NCBI GenBank assembly: GCA_937906635.1
Contig: CALCYP010000076.1
Location: 1 to 32,774, forward strand
Reading direction: 5' to 3'
Source of the DNA: an uncultured bacterium
GTDB lineage: Bacteria > Patescibacteriota > Gracilibacteria > Absconditabacterales > Absconditicoccaceae
Length of the DNA stretch: 32,774 nt
Shown here: positions 1-8,561 of the stretch, one piece after another
How the letters are laid out: the number at the start of each line of letters is the position of its first letter
Numbering within the stretch: position 1 is the first letter of the stretch
The notes under the pieces: model-generated
The model's input: only the letters and a program-made list of their open reading frames with translations
The model's database searches: none
What the model was told of the DNA's origin: nothing
Made by a program: the position numbers and the translations under genes

Positions 1-339
1 TTCATAATATTTAGTCAAATAAGATTCTCCTCTACGCTTATAATCTTCCAATGTAAATTCACGATTTATTACTTGAATTTCTCATCAATTTTCTTTTGCC
101 TCCTTCTCCTTTTCAGCCCATAAATCATAATAGAATTTAATCAAATCTTCTTTGCTTGGAATCTTTAAAACATTTACATCATCATACAATTTTTCCAAAG
201 TCTCATGTACTAAACTTCAGAGCAAAGTATCGGCAGTCTCCACAAATTCTGGAGTCGGAATTTTGTCTACATAATGATAGCGATATTTCAATGGACATTG
301 AACATAAGTTTGAACTTGAGATGTAGAATATTTAGACAT
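1..339 (-). CDS. PD-(D/E)XK (RecB/Cas4-like) nuclease, N-terminal part
   Basis: Only the first 113 codons are in the window; the 3' part lies beyond position 1. The N-terminus reads MSKYSTSQVQTYVQCPLKYR, then YHYVDKIPTPE. The S-x-SQ-x-x-x-Y-x-x-CPLKYRY pattern is typical of the PDDEXK_1 / RecB-like nuclease family, where this first helix and cysteine stand at the start of the domain. A following segment, DTLLGSLVHETLEKLYDD, matches the family's G-x-x-x-H-x-x-L motif, and its Gly is a TGA codon. Family members act in DNA repair or as Cas4-like nucleases. The active-site D and ExK residues are outside the window, so the subfamily cannot be decided. An in-frame ATG two codons upstream (345) is an alternative start; no Shine-Dalgarno sequence supports either. 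Confidence 0.75.
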
Positions 340-646
340 GAGCATTTATTAAACAATAAATCAGTTACATAATAATAAATGACAACAAATAAACAAGATT
401 TTTTACAAAAATAACTAAGCAACCCTACCTAATTTCGCATTACATTCGGATAAAAATAAAAGAAATTTACTAAAAAATTAGGGGGAAATTAGCATCAGCC
501 AAAATTTTTTCATTTGTCAGATTGTGTTGAAATTACTAATAAAAAAATTTTCAAAAAAAATGAAAAAAAACTACACTTTTTTTTGTTGATTTTAGAAACA
601 CCAGTCTAAAACAGGTAAAAAACAATCAAAAAAAGTGCCAAAAAAT
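340..646. other. Intergenic region, no gene seen
   Basis: Very AT-rich sequence between the divergently oriented nuclease gene (minus) and the candidate ncRNA (plus). No ORF of useful length is open in either strand under code 25. A weak minus-strand promoter for the nuclease gene (TTGTTT, 16 nt, TATTAT) may be present close to its start. I see no repeats or tRNA. Confidence 0.5.
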
Positions 647-675
647 TTGACAAATAAAATGTTTTTGAGTATAAT
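647..675 (+). promoter_or_regulatory. Consensus sigma-70-type promoter of the candidate ncRNA
   Basis: A perfect TTGACA (647-652) and a perfect TATAAT (670-675) are separated by 17 nt, the ideal spacing. Transcription would start near 682 on the plus strand. No plus-strand gene follows until 1538, and a strong terminator lies at 1295-1322, so this promoter appears to drive a non-coding transcript. Confidence 0.8.
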
Positions 676-681
676 ATATAC

Positions 682-1322
682 GTCATCAAGAAACAAGAAG
701 AAATTCTTGGTGAAACAAAATGAGATCATTAAAATAATTTATGTAATTTGAAATGCCCACCATTTACTTTAAATTCATTGCTGAATGTGCAAATCATTCT
801 ATGCCGTTAATCATGAACGATACATGGTTGACAAATTTCTTTGCTTATTCCTCACAGAATCGGCAGAGGAGTAGTGCTTAAAGTTAGCTTTCCTTTGTAA
901 ATTCCTTGGAGTTTCTAGCTAAAAATATAAATAACTTTTAGTTTCAAGGGAAGCAATCCTAATTATCTGTTGTGATGTTCTTTAATTTTAATATTTCGCT
1001 TTAAAATAGCGGTAATCATGATAGCAAAATCTACTATTGTCAAATTATCGACTATTATGGAATATTAAATAATCATAATGGCAATGTTTAGGAAACAATG
1101 CTACGAGTATTTCAGTTTTAATGCTACTATATTGTTCTTGATTCAAAAAGGATTATTGAATTTATCTCAATATTAGTTCAATAGAATTTATTTCTATCTG
1201 ATAAAAAGCTTTAAAATTATGTTTCAATAGAGCTTTTTAAAAAACCACTTTATTGAAATATTACATAAATTAGATCTTAATTTTGGAAAATTTAGGAGCA
1301 GAGTTGTCTGCTTCTTTTTTTT
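682..1322 (+). ncRNA. Candidate large structured non-coding RNA (about 640 nt)
   Basis: This stretch lies between a perfect -35/-10 promoter and a strong intrinsic terminator and holds no convincing ORF. It can fold into a series of local helices: 684-692/704-712 (9 bp), 751-755/761-765, 783-787/795-799, 808-815/823-830 (8 bp), 847-853/866-872 (7 bp), a three-way junction closed by 887-895/946-954 with inner hairpins 899-904/909-914 and 919-924/936-941, 997-1000/1008-1011, 1081-1089/1093-1101 (one mismatch) and 1203-1210/1231-1238. I looked for RNase P RNA, tmRNA, SRP RNA and 6S RNA landmarks and found none convincing. The length is in the range of large bacterial RNAs such as ROOL, GOLLD or OLE, but I cannot assign it to any of these. 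Helices were found by eye. Confidence 0.6.
1295..1322 (+). terminator. Intrinsic terminator of the candidate ncRNA
   Basis: An 8-bp stem (1295-1302 with 1307-1314, one G-T pair) with a GTTG loop is followed directly by eight T residues (1315-1322). It matches the promoter at 647 in orientation, and no plus-strand protein gene lies between them. Confidence 0.8.
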
Positions 1323-1325
1323 GAT

Positions 1326-1353
1326 TTGATTTTTTGGAAAATATTGATATAAG
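1326..1353 (+). promoter_or_regulatory. Possible promoter for the R-M leader
   Basis: TTGATT (1326-1331) and TATAAG (1348-1353) are 16 nt apart. Transcription would start near 1360 and run through the hairpin-rich leader toward the restriction-modification gene. It overlaps the T-rich tail of the preceding terminator, so the -35 match may be accidental. Confidence 0.4.
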
Positions 1354-1439
1354 AAAAGAGCCAAAATCAGAATAAACAATGTTTTTTTCATAAGAACAAG
1401 AGGGCGTACTTGCGATGTCTTCAAGCAAGATGTCCTCTT

Positions 1440-1511
1440 ATGGAAAGATTGTTCTGGTTTTGGCGAACCGAAGATATCGTAAGTCGTCCTTTTAAATTTA
1501 TGATATCTTAG
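1440..1511 (+). CDS. Possible 23-aa leader peptide
   Basis: A short ORF (MERLFWFWRTEDIVSRP, then KFMIS) starts at the first copy of the TTATGGAAAGATT repeat and stops at the foot of the terminator hairpin. The R-M protein starts with the nearly identical MERF at the second copy. Aromatic residues cluster at positions 5-8. Leader peptides that end at a terminator stem are known from attenuators, but the ORF is short and could be chance. Confidence 0.25.
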   Translation: MERLFWFWRTEDIVSRPFKFMIS

Positions 1512-1534
1512 GTTAGCTTTATAACCTATTTTTT
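1509..1534 (+). terminator. Terminator directly before the R-M start codon
   Basis: A 7-bp stem, TAGGTTA (1509-1515) with TAACCTA (1522-1528), has a 6-nt loop and is followed by about six T residues. Its T run is 3 nt from the ATG of the R-M gene at 1538, so full-length transcripts must read through it. Confidence 0.6.
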
Positions 1535-1537
1535 GTT

Positions 1538-3880
1538 ATGGAAAGATTTTGAATAATTGAATATCTATGAAAAAAATATTATACTCATAATTTAGAAAAC
1601 TGAGAATTTAGTTACCAAAAAGCATTACAAAAAATATGAAAAAATATTGAGAGATATTTTGAATCATGAGAAAAACAACATAAATATTTAGATTTAAGAT
1701 TTGCTGACGACCAAGTTTCTGTACTTGTAGAGACAAAAGACAATTTTAATAAACGGAATAAAGAAGAAATTTATAAGCAACTTCAAGATTATGTTAGATT
1801 GGAAAAAGAATATAGTGGACATAAAATTGTCGCAATAATAGCTAATACACAAGATGACAGAATATTAATGCGATATTGAGATAATCCTACTATAAACGAT
1901 GAAAATGTAACAAAAAATGAATCATTAAAAACATTCCCAGAATATAGAAATTTCTTTTTTTGAGCAAAAAATGATAAACAAAAAGTAATAAAAAGCACTT
2001 ATGAATTAAATGAACTTTTACACGAATATGGAATAAAAGAAAATATTAGAAGTCAGTTCGTTTGAACTTGTCTTTTAGCATTAAAAAATGGTTTAGTTTA
2101 TGAAAATTTACCAACAACACAAATTATATGAGGAATAAAAGATATATTATCAAATTTACTTGATAAAAATTTAAATAAAGCAGAAAAACTTACGATTTTA
2201 AATAATAAAGTAATAGAATCTCAAGATGTTAAAGTTTTAAAGAAAGACGAATTTCAGCATCTTTTAAATAAAATTAATGATGAAATACGTCCTTATATAG
2301 ATGATAAAAGTACAGCATGACAAGATTTATTAAACTTGTTCTTTACGACATTTAATAAATATGTAGGTAAAGCCGACAAAAACCAAGCATTCACACCAGA
2401 CCATATCGTTCATTTTATGTGTAAAGTGATATGAATAAATAGAAATTCAAGAGTTTTAGATCCTTGCTGTGGAAGTTGAGCTTTCTTAGTTAGAGCAATG
2501 GTTGAAGCAATGAATGACTGTCAAACAGATAAGGAAAGAGAAGAAGTAAAAAAGAAGCAAATATATTGAATAGAATATGAAGAAACAGCATTTTGATTAT
2601 CAACTACAAATATGTTGATTCACTGAGATTGAAATTCAAATATTGTTCAATGAAGTTGTTTTGATAAGTCAGAATTTATAGAAGATGCAAAAATTGATAG
2701 AGTTTTGATGAATCCACCATATAATGCACAGAAAAAACATTGTAAGCCAGAATATGTTGCTACTTGGAAAGCAAACACAAAAGAAGATCCATCAAAATGA
2801 TTACACTATGTATATGAAATAGCGAAAAAAGTTAAGACATGAAAACTCGCTGTTCTTTTGCCTATGGCTTGTGCTATTGGTTCAAGTAGTGATATAAAAA
2901 TGTTCAAAGAAAAAATGTTGAATGAACATACACTTGATGCTGTATTTTCTTTACCAAATGAGACATTTTATCCATGAGCAAGTGCTGTTCCCTGTTGTAT
3001 GGTGTTTACTTTATGAACAAGACATATAAATTCCCCCATAAAATGAACATTTTTCTGATATTTCAAAGATGATTGATTTACTAAAAAGAAAAATCTTTGA
3101 AGAGTAGAAAAATTAAATGAACATTGAATTTGAATCTGGAATGAAATAGAAAAAGAACGACTAAATCTTTATCATAATAGAATATCTAAACCTTGAATTT
3201 CAGTAGTAAAAGAAGTAACTGCAGATGATGAACGACTTGCAGAAGCATATATGGAAACTGATTATTCAAAAATTAATATTGATAATTTTGAAGATACAAG
3301 AAATAAATATCTATCCTATCTTGTAAATTCTTGAAAATGGGGTGGTTTTAATTCTTTTCTCTCGGAATATAAAAAAGATTCAGAAATTTTTGAATTAAAA
3401 ACTAATGAACGAAAGGATTTTAAAGTCTGAGATTTGTTTGATGTAAGTTTATCTAAATGAGATATAAAATTGGATAATGTTGATGAATGAGAAATTCCAT
3501 TAGTTTCTTCATGAGAAACAAATAACTGAATTGTATGATATATCTCTGAAAATTGAGACTGAAAAGCGAAAATGTTTGAATGAAATGAGATAACCGTAGA
3601 TATGTTTTGTAATACGTATTATCAACCTATAAAATTTTATTCAGTTAGTCATTGAAGAGTAAATATTTTAATTCCAAAATTCAAATTAACAAAATATATA
3701 TGATTATTCATAGCCACTATCATAAAGAAAGAACAAATAAAATATTCTTATTGAAGGGCTGTATATTCCGATGAGACAAAGAATATGATTATCAAGCTTC
3801 CTGTTGATAAAAATTGAAATCCAGACCGAGAATTTATGGAAAACTATATCAAAAATTTACCATATTGAGATAGAATCTAA
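1538..3880 (+). CDS. Single-chain restriction-modification enzyme: PD-(D/E)XK nuclease + N6-adenine methyltransferase + type I-like specificity domain
   Basis: 780 aa under code 25. Residues about 40-110 resemble the HsdR N-terminal nuclease domain: D52 in LDLRF and E65-x-K67 in VETK fit a PD-(D/E)XK site. Residues about 270-560 are an N6-adenine methyltransferase of the HsdM/N6_Mtase type, with SAM motif I DPCCGSGAFL (from residue 308, third Gly encoded by TGA) and catalytic NPPYN (from 392). From about 628, FKVGDLFDVSLSKGD and IPLVSSGETNNG mark a type I target-recognition domain. Nuclease, methylase and specificity in one chain suggests a type IIG-like enzyme that cuts foreign DNA and methylates its own; the target is unknown. 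No in-frame ATG follows until far downstream, which fixes the start at 1538 despite the hairpin in front. It stands alone, without separate hsdR/M/S genes. Confidence 0.85.
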
Positions 3881-3940
3881 ATCAATACCTATCGAAAAAT
3901 ATTTCATATCATTGTATGAAACTCAAAAATAATACAAAAA

Positions 3941-3968
3941 AAATCCTATGCACTTTTACATAGGATTT
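3941..3968 (-). terminator. Terminator of the DUF308 gene
   Basis: A perfect 10-bp stem (3941-3950 with 3959-3968) has an 8-nt loop. On the minus strand it is followed by a run of T residues (plus-strand A run just before 3941). It lies between the converging R-M and DUF308 genes and may also stop plus-strand transcripts, though the plus-strand T tract is poor. Confidence 0.75.
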
Positions 3969-3991
3969 CTATTTCACAAAAAAACTTTTGA

Positions 3992-4576
3992 CTATTTAAA
4001 CTCAATTTCAATTGCTTCAACATCTTTTAATCATTTTTTCACTTCTTTTACTACTTTTTTGACACGGAAAGACCATACGATCATAGCAATTCATCGGATA
4101 ATCAATGACAATCAAATCAATCTATGTAATGCGATTGCTGTCATTTGACCATTCATTGCCATAAATGCTCATAATAAAATGAAAATACATCCAAGTATAA
4201 TCAGCAAATACCAATTTTTTACTTTAAGCTTTTTGGCTGTGATACTATCTGAAATCCAAAATGCTCATTTTACGATAATACAGATTCATAACAAAGCAAT
4301 TAAAATTTGGACAACAACTTGTCATGCATTTGGAAATCACAATAATAATATACCAAAAATTGCGGAACATACTGATATAACACCCAATAATAATCTATCT
4401 TCATATTCAATCTCTCTTATCGCTAAAATCAATCAAGTAATTCCAGAAACCAAGGCATAAATAGCACAAACGATTATCAAAGTTTTTTGTGCTAATTCTG
4501 GTCTAAACAGTAAATAAGCTCAAAACAAAAGACACAAGATTGCCTCAACTCGATACAGACATTTAATTTTTTTCAT
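3992..4576 (-). CDS. HdeD/DUF308-family membrane protein
   Basis: 194 aa, dominated by six hydrophobic segments separated by short charged loops: AILCLLFGAYLLF, LIIVCAIYALVSGITGLILA, LLLGVISVCSAIFGILLLGF, VVVQILIALLGICIIVKGAF, WYLLIILGCIFILLGAFM and the segment around LIGLSLIIRGIAMIVWSF. The regular spacing and the G-rich helices with I-x-x-G turns are the picture of the DUF308 (HdeD) family of acid-stress-associated inner membrane proteins; the biochemical role of most members is unknown. Many of the helix glycines are TGA. The C-terminus is a lysine-rich cytoplasmic tail (VKKVVKEVKKGLKDVEAIEI). It follows the beta-propeller gene on the same strand but has a terminator between them, so it is probably a separate unit. 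Confidence 0.75.
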
Positions 4577-4616
4577 TGTTTTTTGTAAAAAATATAAAAA
4601 CAAAATACTTATACAA

Positions 4617-4647
4617 AAACTTATCATATTTGCAAGCAAATAAGTTT
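4617..4647 (-). terminator. Terminator of the beta-propeller gene
   Basis: AAACTTA pairs with TAAGTTT around an inner TTTG/CAAA stem with a CTTG loop; on the minus strand it is followed by a short T run. It stands just downstream of the stop codon at 4679. Confidence 0.6.
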
Positions 4648-4678
4648 ACAGAAAAATATGTTAGCAAAAATCAAATAA

Positions 4679-6961
4679 TTATAAAGAACCTAATGTAACA
4701 ATATTACCTTCTTTATCCAAAAATCAGGCAAATCATTTATTCAAAAAATAATATACATCATTTATATATCAAACTCTCGCCTCATCAAAATCTCGATAAT
4801 AATAAGAATCATCGCTTTCATCAGCAAAATTTTGTGATAAAATTTCTTTTATCAAAGCAGTGGAAGATTTGATCGACAATCATTTCAATCACATAAATAC
4901 ATCATATTTATATTTCCGATTATTTTCACGATTTCATTCTTCAACTGTATTTCTAATTGTTACCGGCAAAATTAATTCTTGCAAACTCGATCTCCATACA
5001 AATACTCTTGGATTCTCTAAAGCTGGAGAATAGCTTGAATTTCCAGTAAATTCATAAGAAGCAATTACTGAAACTGCAATATTTTCTGGATTTACTTTGG
5101 TCAAACAATCTTCATACAATCTCTGTTCTTCATTACATTTTTTTACTCTTATAGATCCAGTTTCAACTTTTGTACATGAATCAGTCAATTCTGCATCAAC
5201 ATTTTTGGTAATCAAAGCACTACATTTTGTCTCAGCTGTTTCATGTCAATTATAATCAATCTTGTACAAATCAACTTTTGTATTATCCTGTTTCAATCAA
5301 CCATATCAATTATCTGTAGTAGAGTATCAAATTCAAATTAAATATTGAACTCAGTTTTTAGCCTCTGAATATGGATGTAAATAAGTAGAATATCCAGGGA
5401 TTTTTAGCTCTCAAATAATTTTTGGATTAGTGATATCTTCCATATCTACGACAAACAAAGGATCAATATTTTGATAAGTCACTAAATATAATTTATCTCA
5501 AATATAACGAGAAGATTTGAAATTCTCTCCTGGCTCAATATTCAACAAACTTCATTTCAATTTTAATTCACTATCAAGAATTGATAGGTGAGTAGCCTTT
5601 TGATCATACCATGTAGTCGTCAAAATCCTGAAATTTCAATCATCATCTTCATCCATTGAATATTGATTTAATGGAGCTCATGGGATAATAGTTGAATCCT
5701 GATATTTTACATCTTCTCAAAGATTAAATTTGTGAATCAATGTATTTTCATCTCTATAATACCAAGAACCATAGCATCATCGATGTGAACATCTCTTTTG
5801 ACTAGAAAAATAAATTGGAGAAGGTAAGTACAAAGAACTTTGACTCATATGAATTTCATCGACATTTCCAAATACTAAATTTTGTTTAGGAGTAGCACTT
5901 AAATCACTCAAAGAAATTTGAGAAATCAAAGTAAAATTAGGATAAGTATTTGTTTCCTTCATAGTTTCTTCAGATGGCAATAAGTAGAAAATACTATCAC
6001 AAGGCATATTCACAATCTTTTTGTCATACATAAACCTTGATCCAAACAATTTTTGCAAAAAACCTGACTTGTTTTTCAATGTAACATCAATTAATTTTGG
6101 CTGCATATCCTTGAATTTAATAGGACGATCTCTCCAAGCTATTTCATACCAATCAAGATTCATAGAAGAAATCAAATAAAGCTGATCATCAATCATCCTT
6201 GCATCTTCAAAACGTCAGTAAACTTCAGTCATTTTTTCCATCTTCAAATTTTCAAGATCACTTATATCATATACGATTACCAAAGTACGATTAGATCACA
6301 AAACAGAATCAGATTTCCCATCATAACGAGATCCCAAAATAACCAATTTATCTCAATTTAAAAATAATTGGATACCATCCAAACTATCAGGAATTTTTAT
6401 TTTTGAAACTAATTCAGCATCTGATAAATCTTTTTCAGTTGGAGTTTTTATGATAGATATATATTTATCATTATAATTTACTTCAGAATAATAGAATAGA
6501 TATTTTCAATTTGATTTCAAAATTTCGGGCTCATCAACTCACATTTTTTGAATATTAGTCGTAGAGTAATCAGAAATTTCTCATTGATCAACAGATAAAG
6601 ATTCTGCAATAGATTCTACTGCATAATCAACATCCTGAACAGCTAATGAATTAGCTTCATAAACAATTGCATTTCCATAAAATGCACCTTTTCTATACAT
6701 ACGATAATCATAATCAATTTTTGGATGTAATTTTTTGTAAGTTTCCAAGAAATCTTCCATCACTTTTTCCATATCTTGACAAGAATTCACCTGTGTAAAC
6801 GTAATTTTCTCAGTCAAATCCTGAGTTTTCTGAGTCATTTCTTCTTGTTCCTTTTTATTTAGCTCATCTTCAATCTGCGAATCAATATTCACAGCAAAAA
6901 CAAAGCTTCATAAAGCCAAGACAGAAACGATAGAGTACAATAAAATGTTTCTAGATTTCAT
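4679..6961 (-). CDS. Secreted beta-propeller-domain protein
   Basis: 760 aa. The N-terminus MKSRNILLYSIVSVLALGSF then VFA is a signal peptide: basic start, hydrophobic core, A-type cleavage region near residues 22-24. A charged linker follows. Then comes a long repetitive beta-rich region with blade-like signatures such as KYLFYYSEV, GDKLVILGSRY, LVIVYDISDLENL, RMIDDQLYLISSM, SRYIGDKLYLVTYQ and FVVDMEDITNPKIIGELKIPG. The last pattern (V-D-x-x-D-x-x-N-P-x-x-x-G-x-L-x-I-P-G-Y-S-x-Y-L-H-P) is characteristic of the Pfam Beta_propel (PF09826) family of secreted proteins in archaea and bacteria, function unknown. Six or more cysteines in the C-terminal third fit disulfides outside the cytoplasm. 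A second ATG four bases upstream is out of frame, so 6961 is the start. Confidence 0.8.
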
Positions 6962-7294
6962 TCATAAACGAATTAAAATTTAAAAATAATGATATAAATT
7001 ATTAAATTAAAAAATATTTTCAAGAACATTTAATTTTAAGAAAAATTTTTCATCTAACAATCTACATTAAAATTGATACAAGAATTCGGCTCAGCTTCGA
7101 ATTTCACTAATGGCGAACAGAGTGAGACATTATTTGAAATTACGAAGTGAGACGAGATGCATTTTGACTGAAAGTCATTCAGCTTCAGCAGAGTTATCAA
7201 CTTTTGTCGCTGGCAGACAAAAGTAAATCTCTAAAAACATAAAAGAAATAGTAAAATATTTTTAAGTAAAAAACATAAATATTAAAAACTCATA
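6962..7294. other. Intergenic region with a GC-richer, inverted-repeat-rich island
   Basis: No ORF. The segment 7081-7224 is clearly less AT-rich than its surroundings and folds well: AATTCG/CGAATT near 7083-7097, CGAATTTCA with a bulged TGAAATTACG further on, TGAC/GTCA near 7175, and a perfect 9-bp stem 7200-7208 with 7216-7224. The heptamer GTGAGAC occurs twice, about 30 nt apart. It could be an interspersed repeat or a structured RNA; no second copy exists in the window. Confidence 0.45.
7200..7224. repeat. Perfect 9-bp inverted repeat
   Basis: ACTTTTGTC (7200-7208) pairs with GACAAAAGT (7216-7224) across a 7-nt loop. No T run follows on either strand, so it is not a typical terminator. 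It closes the GC-richer island between the beta-propeller gene and the small charged-protein gene. Confidence 0.6.
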
Positions 7295-7522
7295 TTACTT
7301 AACTTTCTTAATAGATTTTCGTTTAGTACTTTTTTTTGATTTAATTTTTAAATTAGATCAAAATCATTCAGACTTATTTTTAAATTTTTCATCATGTAAT
7401 CAATAAACTAAATTCATTCATTGTATTCTTTTATATCAATCTTCAAGTTCATCATCACTTCGATCTTCAAAATATAATTCTGCCGAATTTTCATCAAAAG
7501 AATCCTTAGGCAGCTGACTCAT
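7295..7522 (-). CDS. Small charged hypothetical protein (75 aa)
   Basis: Not recognised. The protein has an acidic first half (MSQLPKDSFDENSAELYFED, then RSDDELEDGYKR) and a strongly basic C-terminus rich in Lys and Ser (LKIKSKKSTKRKSIKKVK). It has no hydrophobic segment and no cysteine. Five TGA codons are read as Gly. Support for a real gene: the ORF is preceded on the minus strand by a perfect TTGACA-N16-TATAAT promoter, and the charge pattern is too structured for chance. The basic tail suggests nucleic-acid binding, but that is inference only. Confidence 0.6.
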
Positions 7523-7617
7523 ACTTTTTATACCTCTTATTATTTTAGGAATTCTAGCAAGGAAATGTATTAACATTATTTTTACAATAAAAATTAAAAA
7601 AAAATAGTAGCATTAAT

Positions 7618-7645
7618 ATTATATATATTATTTATATTTTGTCAA
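7618..7645 (-). promoter_or_regulatory. Promoter of the 75-aa protein gene
   Basis: Read on the minus strand, TTGACA (7645-7640) and TATAAT (7623-7618) are separated by 16 nt. Both hexamers are perfect. Transcription would start near 7611, leaving a leader of about 90 nt before the ATG at 7522. Confidence 0.75.
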
Positions 7646-8236
7646 GAAGATTTTTATTCTCATATATGACTACAATATTCTTTGAGTAAAAATATCCCAA
7701 AAAAAGATACCTACAATATTACAAAAAAATACATATGATTACAATAGCCAAAAAAAATATATATTCTATTTAAAACTTTTCAAGAACATTTCTATAACAA
7801 AATATTGTGCAAAGTAGAAAATAGATTTTATAAAAATTTCTTACATCTAAAAAAAATTTCAAAAAATATTTTTTTAATCATAAAATTTTGATAAAAAATA
7901 GATCAAAAATTAAAAGAAAAAATTTTTTCAAAAAATAATAAAAAAAGGGTATTAATACGAAAATTAAAATTTCAAATTCGTTCATTTTTTGATTCAAGTG
8001 GCATATTTGTCCACCATGATAAAATTTTAATCAAATTTGAAATTGTATAGAAACATTAGGTAGTACCGAGCAACACGCAATATTATACAAAATAGAGGAA
8101 TTTGAATATCAAAATTTATCAATTTCTAAAAAAATCTCCTAAATCTATCAGAGATAAAAAAATAATTTTTATATATTTTAATTTAAATCTTTCAAAAAAT
8201 AATTCAAAGAGCTGAAAAGAAAAAATCACGTTCTAC
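7646..8236. other. Gene-free, repeat-containing region next to the integrase
   Basis: No ORF is supported on either strand. The region has long A/T runs and several inverted repeats: 7968-7978 with 8034-8044 (11 bp) around an inner GTGG/CCAC hairpin, 8043-8049 with 8084-8090 (7 bp), and the outer 15-bp pair 7805-7819/8231-8245. It is the likely place for the left phage attachment site, but I found no matching core at the right edge because the prophage runs out of the window. Confidence 0.5.
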
Positions 8237-8245
8237 TTTGCACAA
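7805..8245. repeat. 15-bp perfect inverted repeat bounding 441 bp
   Basis: TTGTGCAAAGTAGAA (7805-7819) is the exact reverse complement of 8231-8245. The enclosed sequence has no ORF. The right arm is reused as the 5' side of a local terminator hairpin (8236-8261). This could be a small non-autonomous element with terminal repeats, two arms of an attachment or regulatory region, or copies of the same hairpin motif. Confidence 0.45.
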
Positions 8246-8271
8246 GATACATTGTGCAAGGTTGCTTTTTT
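8236..8271 (+). terminator. Intrinsic terminator, plus strand
   Basis: CTTTGCACAA pairs with TTGTGCAAGG (10 bp, one G-T) across a GATACA loop, followed after TTGC by six T residues. It marks the end of a plus-strand transcript from the gene-free region, whose source is not evident. Confidence 0.6.
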
Positions 8272-8561
8272 ATATTTTTGAGGCCTTTTTCGGCCTATGA
8301 ATTCCTTGTACAACATTTAACCTATCTGTTCAATAACATTATAAAAAAAATTTTTTTTGTTGCAATAGTTTTTTTAAAAATTTTTATAGCAGTCGGGGAG
8401 CAGGGTATCACTACTCCACTACTCTTAATATCATTAAAAAATCATATTTTTCAAAGAAAACACAGGTACGAATTAATATTTCTAAATGTTTTGATATTTT
8501 TTTATAAAAAAATCCCCCAATACCTCTATCAGAATCGGGGGAGTATATAAATTAATAATAA
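8272..8561. other. Gene-free stretch downstream of the integrase gene
   Basis: T-rich plus-strand sequence with a small AGGCC/GGCCT hairpin near 8281-8296 and a GC-richer patch at about 8390-8420 that can pair GGAG with CTCC. Apart from the integrase terminator at its right end I see no gene. Confidence 0.4.
8500..8542 (-). terminator. Terminator of the integrase gene
   Basis: TCCCCC (8513-8518) pairs with GGGGGA (8537-8542). On the minus strand the stem is followed by a run of seven T residues. It lies 20 bp beyond the integrase stop codon. Confidence 0.75.

Larger units (their letters stand above)
1360..1537 (+). promoter_or_regulatory. Structured leader (or short RNA) upstream of the R-M gene
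   Basis: The leader holds a two-part hairpin (AAGAGG and CTTGC pairing with GCAAG and CCTCTT, about 1397-1439), a small GGTT/AACC hairpin, a 12-bp stem (1471-1482 with 1498-1509) and finally a terminator hairpin (1509-1515 with 1522-1528, then a T run). The T run ends only a few bases before the R-M start codon. The stems at 1498-1509 and 1509-1515 abut. A 13-nt repeat, TTATGGAAAGATT, occurs at 1438-1450 and again at 1536-1548, each time with an ATG inside. This layout suits either transcription attenuation of the R-M gene or an independent RNA of about 175 nt. Confidence 0.5.

Noticed and set aside
753..881. Plus-strand 42-aa ORF inside the ncRNA candidate
   Set aside because: No start signal, no recognisable motif, and it overlaps several good hairpins. 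It could be a coding part of the RNA, but evidence is too thin.
1194..1424. Minus-strand ORF with a signal-peptide-like start (MKKTLFILILALFLYQYF)
   Set aside because: It overlaps the 3' end and terminator of the plus-strand ncRNA candidate, has no promoter on its strand, and its C-terminal part is made of terminator arms. The hydrophobic start is probably due to A/T runs.
8254..8550. Plus-strand 98-aa hydrophobic ORF
   Set aside because: It starts with GTG inside a terminator hairpin and runs through the integrase terminator. The hydrophobicity follows from T-rich DNA.
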